A stretch of DNA of 64,000 nt. Origin: Aquila chrysaetos chrysaetos (taxonomy: Eukaryota > Chordata > Aves > Accipitriformes > Accipitridae). The notes below the pieces were generated by a model. That model did no database searches. It saw only the letters and a program-made list of their open reading frames with translations, and was not told where the DNA came from. Of this stretch, positions 58,815 through 64,000 are shown in pieces. The first letter of the stretch is position 1, and each line of letters starts with the position of its first letter. The position numbers were made by a program, and so were the translations under genes. The stretch is from assembly GCF_900496995.4 (NCBI RefSeq), contig NC_044007.1, positions 744,001 to 808,000 of the forward strand, read 5' to 3'.

Positions 58815-59270
58815 ACCCCCAAACCTGGACACACACCCCCCCCACACACACACCGCTGCAGGGACCCCCGAGCCACGGCCGGGACCCCCAGCACCACTTT
58901 GGGGACCCCCAGGCCCAGAGTCACAGCCAGGACCCCCAGCACCATTTCGGGGACCCCCAGCACCACTTTGGGGACCCCCCAGGCCCAGAGCCACAGCCAG
59001 GACCCCCAGCCCCACTCCGGGGACCCCAGCCCCAGCACCATTCCATGGCACAGCTCCAGGGACCCCCAAACCCGGACCCTCGGCAGGAACCCTCAGCACA
59101 ATTTCGGGGACCGCAGAGCCACGGCCGGGACCCCCAGCACCGCTCTGGGGACCCCCCAGACCCAGCACCACAGCTGCGTCCCACAGCACAGCTCCGGGGA
59201 CCCCTGCACCCGGAACCCCAGCTGGGACCCTCCAGGGCCACTGGGCATACTGGGGGTGCTGGGCACCCTG
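58815..59270. repeat. GGGACCCCCAGCACC minisatellite
   Basis: Irregular units of about 25-36 bp built on GGGGACCCCCAGCACCACTT and variants with CCAGGCCCAGAGCCACAGCC. No gene is seen within it. Confidence 0.9.
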
Positions 59271-60082
59271 CACTGGGGTACTGGGCACCCCCGGCCCCCC
59301 ACACCGGCCCCGGCCCCCCCTGCCCCTCGCAGCAGCCCCGGGCCCCGTCTCCTCGGGGTCCCCCTGGGCTGCCCCGGCCTCGGCTGCCGGGGGGGGGGGC
59401 TGCCATGGGGAGACCCTCACCCGCACCCCGCCAGACTCCCCCAAGCAGGCAGCACCCCTTTCCCGGGGGCACCCCGACCCACACAGCCCCCCGCAGCCAG
59501 GCTCGTGGGTTTGGGATGGAGCAGGGGGGGGTCCCGTCCCTGCCCCGCACCCCCCCCCCCCGGGCCCCCCCCCGGCAGCCCGAACAAGGGGCCCTTTATG
59601 GCCGGGGCAGCTCAATGCCCCTTTGTTCCCCGGATTAAGGGGCTGCGGGACGGGGGGCGAGCGCCCGGCTCCGGTTGCAGGGGCCGCGTGCGGTGCCGGG
59701 GGGGGGGCGAGGGGGTCCCGCCGGGGCCGGGGGCTCCCGGCCCTTTCCCCATCCCACCGGGGTGCCGGTTGGCAGCGCCGGGATGGCCACGGGAGTTGGG
59801 GTGCCGCCAGCCACGGGGGGCCACGTGGCCCCTCCGGCCCCGGCCCCTTTATTGGGGCACCCTGGTACGGCAGAGCCCCAGCTGCCGGCGGCACAATGCG
59901 CCTTTATGCCGGCTTTGTGCCGCCGCCGAGCGCCGGAACAATCCGGCCGTGTGGCCCACGTCCTGCCCATCCGGCGTCGCCCGTCCCTGGCACCGGCCCC
60001 ACGTCCCCGTGGGATGAGTTGCTCCGGATGGGGGGGTCTCTCCCGCACCCCCAAACCCGGCACCAGCGTCCTCCCTCGCCCC
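59271..60082. other. GC-rich spacer with CArG and SOX/TCF-like motifs
   Basis: Non-repetitive sequence between minisatellites. It holds a perfect CArG box CCTTTATTGG at 59,846-59,855, a near-CArG CCCTTTATGG at 59,592-59,601, motif copies at 59,611-59,628 and 59,892-59,909, and GGAACAATCCGG near 59,935. No coding exon is supported. An enhancer or promoter role is inference. Confidence 0.45.
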
Positions 60083-60572
60083 CATGAGCCGGCACAGCCC
60101 TGGTGAGCCGGTACAGCGCTGGTGAGCCAATATGGTCCCAGTGGGACAGTATGGTCCCGGTGAGCCGGCACAATCCCCGTGAGCCGGCACAGTCCCCGTG
60201 AGTCGGCAAAACCCTGGTGAGCCAAAACGGTCCCAATGAGCCGGTCCAACCCCAGTGAGCCGGTACGGCCCCGGTGAGCCGGTACAGTCCCGGTGAGCCG
60301 GTACCATCCCGGTAAACCAGTATGACCCTGCTGAGCCATTAAACCCAGTGACACAGCATAGCGGTGAGCTGGCACAGCCCCAGTGAGCCGGCACAGCCCC
60401 GGTGAGCCGGCACAGTGACGGTGAGCCAGTACAGCACTGGTGAGCCAATATGGTCCCAGCAAGCCAGTATAGCCCCAGTGAGCCGGCGCAGCCCCAGCGA
60501 GCCGGCACAGCCCCGGTGAGCCGGTACGGATGGCCCCGGTGAGGCGGCACAGCCGCGGTGAGCCGGCAGAGC
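60083..60572. repeat. 19-bp minisatellite (GTGAGCCGGCACAGCCCCG)
   Basis: About 26 units with period 19, the core GGTGAGCCGGYACAG. It is imperfect, with CA/TA and GC/AA variants (GTGAGCCAATATGG). Confidence 0.95.
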
Positions 60573-61320
60573 CCACCCGTCCGAATGCCCAGGACGGGTC
60601 CCCCCAGGCCCCCGCGGGCGGTGGGCTCCCGGGACACCCCATTCCGGGCCCCGGCTGCGTGGGTGCCGCGGGACCCCGGCCATGGCGGGTGCCAGGATGC
60701 CGGTGAAGCGGCTCCCCGGTGCTGCCGGGGGGGGGGACACAGGGCCGCCCCCGTCCCCCAGGGCGGACAAGGACCCTTTGCCCGGGGCTCAATGTCCCTT
60801 TGTTCGCCGGCGCCGCGCCTCGGGGATCAAAGCGGCCGGACCCTGACCCTAATTTTGGGGGGGGGGACACACAGATCTAGCCCCCCCCCCAGGGCAGCCA
60901 GCGGTCACCCAGCTCGACCCCCTCTTTGGGGTGTGCTCTGCACCCCCCCCACTTTGGGGTGCTTCTCCCACGGACCCCCGTGCTGTGGGTGCTTGGGGGG
61001 GGTCGTCAGGGACCCCCACCCTCTCTGGGCACCCCAGAGGGGTGCAGGAGGGGGCCCGAGGGGCTCCCAGAGCCCCATGGCATGGGGGGGTTGGGGGGGG
61101 CACAAAGAGGGGGGGTCCCACTGGGGGGATCCCAGTGCCTGGGGGGGGGGTCTCAGTGCTGGGGGGGGGGGTCCCACTGGGGGGGTTCCCAGTGCCTGGG
61201 CACCACGGGCGTCACCGTGTCCCCACGCTGTCGGGGACGGGTCCCCGTCTCGTGTGCCGGTGCCTGATGGGTTTCGCTGCCGGGAGGGTCCCCGGGTGCC
61301 CCCGGCCCCCCCCATAGTGT
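60573..61320. other. GC-rich spacer with third motif copy
   Basis: Contains the third CTCAATGTCCCTTTGTTC copy (60,788-60,805), ATCAAAG at about 60,828-60,834, and many G runs to 61,180. The small open frame after ATG at 60,682 has no known domain. No gene is supported. Confidence 0.5.
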
Positions 61321-61334
61321 GAGGACACCGTGTT

Positions 61335-62125
61335 GGGGAGCAGGGGTGGGGAGGGGGACATGGGGACAGGGGTGGGGAGAGGGATGGCGATGGTGACGGT
61401 GACAAAGGGACAGGGGTGGGCATGATGACGGGGGGACAGGGGTGGAGATGGGGACATGGGGACAGGGATGGGGACAGGGATGGGGAAATGGGACAGGGAC
61501 GGGGATGGTGACATGGGGATGGGGACATGGGGACGGGGATGGAGACATGGGGACAGGGGGACAGGGGTGGGGACAGAAATGGGGATGGGGACATGGGGAC
61601 AGGGATGGGGACAGGGGTGGGCATGATGACAGGGGGACAGGGATGGGGATGGTGACATGGGGACAGGGGTGGAGATGGGGACTTGGGAACAGGGATGGGG
61701 ACAGGGATGGGGAAATGGGGACAGGGATGGGGAAATGGGACAGGGGGACGGGGTGGGGACAGAAATGGGGATGGTGACATGGGGACAGGGGTGGAGATGG
61801 GGACATGGGGACAGGGATGGGGACAGGGATGGGGAAATGGGGACAGGGATGGGGACGGTGACATGGGGATGGGGACATGGAGATGGGGACATGGGGATGG
61901 GGACATGGGGATGGGGACGGGGACGGGGATGGGGACATGGGGATGGGGACATGGGGACGGGGATGGAGACATGGGAACAGGGGGACAGAGATGGGGACAT
62001 GGGGACAGAAATGGGGATGGTGACATGGAGACAGGGACAGGGATGGGGATGGTGACATGGGGACAGGGATGGGGACAGCGATGGTGACGGTGACAGGGAT
62101 GTGGATGGTGACATGGGGACAGGGG
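61335..62125. repeat. GGGGACA/GGGATG minisatellite
   Basis: Nearly 0.8 kb of purine-rich 6- and 12-bp units, GGGGACATGGGGACAGGGAT and variants. One strand is almost free of C. Confidence 0.97.
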
Positions 62126-62179
62126 TGCAGAGACACAGAGATGGGGGAGGGGGGTGAGGAAGGGGAGGTGGGGTTGAGG

Positions 62180-63270
62180 ATGGGGAGCACTGGTCTTAGG
62201 CTGCACTGGGAGTACTGGAAGCAGGCGTCTCAGGCAGTATTAGGAGCACTGGGAGCACTGGTCCTGGGACAGGCCATACTGGGGCAGTGGGGGAGCACTG
62301 GGAGCACTGGTCCCAGACCTGGGAGCACTGGGATTACTGGGATTACTGGGAGCCCTGCTCCCAGACCGGGGAGCCCCAGAATTACTGGGAGCCCTGCTCC
62401 CAGACCGGGGAGCACTGGGATTACTGGGAGCCTTGTGCCCAGACCCAGGAGCGCTGGGATTCCTAATGAGCACTGCTCCCAGACTGGGGAGCACTGGGAT
62501 TCCTATGAGTACCGCTCCCAGACCCAGGAGCACTGGATCACTGGGAGCCCTGCTCCCAGACCTGGGAGCACTTGGATTACTGGGAAGAGTGGAATTCCCA
62601 CGAGCACCGCTCCCAGATGGGCCAGCACTGGGATTACTGGGAGCCTTGCTCCCAGCCCGGGGAGCACTGGGATTCCTACGAGCACCGCTCCCAGACTGGG
62701 GAGCACTGGGATTACTGGGAGCCCTGGTGCCAGACTGGGCAGCACTGGGATTCCTGGGAGCCCTGCTCCCAGACTGGGGAGCACTGGGATTACTGGGAAG
62801 AGCGGCATTCCCATCAGCACCGCTCCCAGATGGGCCAGCACCGGGATTACTGGGAGCCCTGGTCCCAGACCGGGGAGCACTGGGATTCCCACGAGCCCTG
62901 CTCGCGGACTGGGAGCACTGGGATTCCCACGGCCGCCGCCCCCAGACCCGGGAGCACCGGGACTACCGGGAAGAGCGGCATTCCCACGAGCCCTGCTCGC
63001 GGACTGGGAGCACTGGGATTCCCACGGCCGCCGCCCCCAGACCCGGGAGCACCGGGATTACTGGGAAGAGCGGCATTCCCACGAGCCCTGCTCGCGGACT
63101 GGGAGCACTGGGATTCCCCCGGCCGCCGCCCCCAGACCCGGGAGCACCGGGACTACCGGGAAGAGCGGCATTCCCACGAGCCCTGCTCGCGGACTGGGAG
63201 CACTGGGATTCCCACGGCCGCCGCCCCCAGACCCGGGAGCACCGGGACCACCGGGAGCCGCGGCCCCGCC
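62180..63270. repeat. GAGCACTGGGATT minisatellite with 95-bp higher-order units
   Basis: From 62,180 units of about 40-45 bp built on GGGAGCACTGGGATTACTGG and CTGCTCCCAGACCGGGGAGC. From 62,893 four tandem 95-bp units (starts 62,893, 62,988, 63,083, 63,178) each carry GAGCCCTGCTCGCGGACTGG and CCACGGCCGCCGCCCCCAG. The array abuts the CpG-island promoter. Confidence 0.95.
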
Positions 63271-63274
63271 CCCG

Positions 63275-63551
63275 CCGGCTCGGGCCCGCCGCGCAGGCGC
63301 AGTGTCGGCGCGCGGAAGGGGCGGGGTGAGGCGGGAGGCGGCGCTCCGTCCTGCGCGCCGGCGTCGGGGCGCCGGCGCGGTGGCGCCCCCCATCGGCCCG
63401 GCGGGGCCCGCCCGGTCCCGTCCCGTCCGCCGCCGCCGCCGCCGCCATCTTGTCACCCCCGGCGGAGGGGAGGCAGCGCCCCTCCCCGCAGCGCCGGGCC
63501 GCGGCGCTCGGCCAGGTAGGCCCCGCAGCCCGCAGGAGCACGGCCCGACCG
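63275..63551 (+). promoter_or_regulatory. CpG-island promoter and probable untranslated first exon
   Basis: Dense CpG sequence with an NRF1 palindrome GCGCAGGCGC (63,291-63,300), GC boxes (GGGGCGGGG at about 63,319), and a YY1 element GCCGCCATCTT (63,441-63,451), a set typical of TATA-less housekeeping promoters. Downstream are donor-like CAG|GTAGGC (63,516) and CCG|GTGAGA (63,552) with no ATG in between. This suggests a non-coding first exon of a + strand gene lying beyond the window. Minus-strand use is also possible (ATG inside the YY1 site) but no minus-strand donor is seen. Confidence 0.6.
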
Positions 63552-63589
63552 GTGAGAAGGCGGCGGGGCGTCGCGGGGGGAGACGGAGG

Positions 63590-64000
63590 GGAGGGGGGGT
63601 GGGGGGGAGTGTGAGCAATGGGGGGGGGGGGGGGTGAGGGGGTGTCGGAGTGTGGGGGTGAGAATATGGGGGTGTGAGGGGGGGACTGTGAGCAGTGGGG
63701 GGGGGGGAGTGTGAGCGTGGGGGTTTGAGTGGGGTGTGAGAATGGGGGGGCGAGTGTGGGGGGGGGGAGTGTGAGCAGTGGGGAGTGAGAGTGATCATGG
63801 GGTTGTGAGTGTGAGCACTGGGGGAATGAGTGTGAGTGGGGGGGAGTGTGAGCAGTGAGGGGGGGAGTGTGAGTGGGGTTGAGTGTGAGCGTGGGGGTGT
63901 GAGGGGGTGTTTGAGTGTGGGGTGTGAGAATGGGGGGTGAGTGGGAGTGGGAGGGTGAGTGTGAGCAATGGGGGGGTGAGTGCGATCATGGGTATGTGAG
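63590..64000. repeat. G-rich GTGTGAGCAGTGGGG repeat
   Basis: Irregular repeat of GAGTGTGAGCAGTGGGGGGG and relatives, running to the window end. The + strand is almost devoid of C. It begins about 40 bp after the putative splice donor, so it would lie in the first intron. Confidence 0.95.

Noticed and set aside
56445-60087. Long open frames of 400-660 codons on both strands through the minisatellites
   Set aside because: Repeat units without in-frame stop codons give long frames in several phases at once; translations are simple periodic peptides with no domain.
62963-63541. Minus-strand gene starting at the ATG inside the YY1 motif (MAAAAADG...)
   Set aside because: No good minus-strand splice donor follows and the frame runs into the 95-bp repeat; the + strand has two good donors and a better promoter layout.
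62057-63637. 526-codon + strand open frame over the GAGCACTGG repeat
   Set aside because: It is the translated minisatellite and then the CpG island, with no splice or start evidence.

Overview
The window looks like a bird nuclear genome. The main gene has avian-type HSF1 coding sequence, three insertions have the 3' end of avian CR1 LINEs, and the right third is the very GC-rich, minisatellite-packed DNA common in bird gene-dense or subtelomeric regions. The species cannot be told from the sequence.

From 1 to about 47,750 (+ strand) lies most of HSF1, the master heat-shock transcription factor. Eleven coding exons can be placed by exact reading-frame joins and canonical splice sites, from the second half of the DNA-binding domain to the stop codon at 47,054-47,056. 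The promoter and the first coding exons lie left of the window. The exons are separated by AT-balanced introns, one of 21.6 kb inside the coiled-coil-coding part. Introns hold two CR1 copies, a third older CR1 fragment, an L2-type LINE relic, a G-rich tract and some CpG-rich patches.

Base composition rises sharply at the HSF1 last exon. From 47.2 kb to the end the DNA is mostly GC-rich and repetitive. Many very long open frames here are artefacts of repeats without stop codons. One real gene can be assembled on the minus strand from 57,479 down to about 53,010. It has nine small exons joined almost entirely in phase 1, a TATA/CCAAT promoter, a signal peptide, an AATAAA signal, and a 147-residue acidic, serine-rich, cysteine-free secreted product that I do not recognise. 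It is tail-to-tail with HSF1, the place held by DGAT1 in mammals. Two of its introns and its upstream flank are filled with different minisatellites.

From 57.6 to 63.25 kb there is an almost continuous series of distinct minisatellites. Between them sit three diverged copies of an 18-bp SOX/TCF-like motif with a CArG box. At 63.26-63.56 kb there is a CpG-island promoter with NRF1 and YY1 sites and a probable untranslated first exon of a + strand gene that continues beyond the window, followed by a strongly G-skewed repeat.
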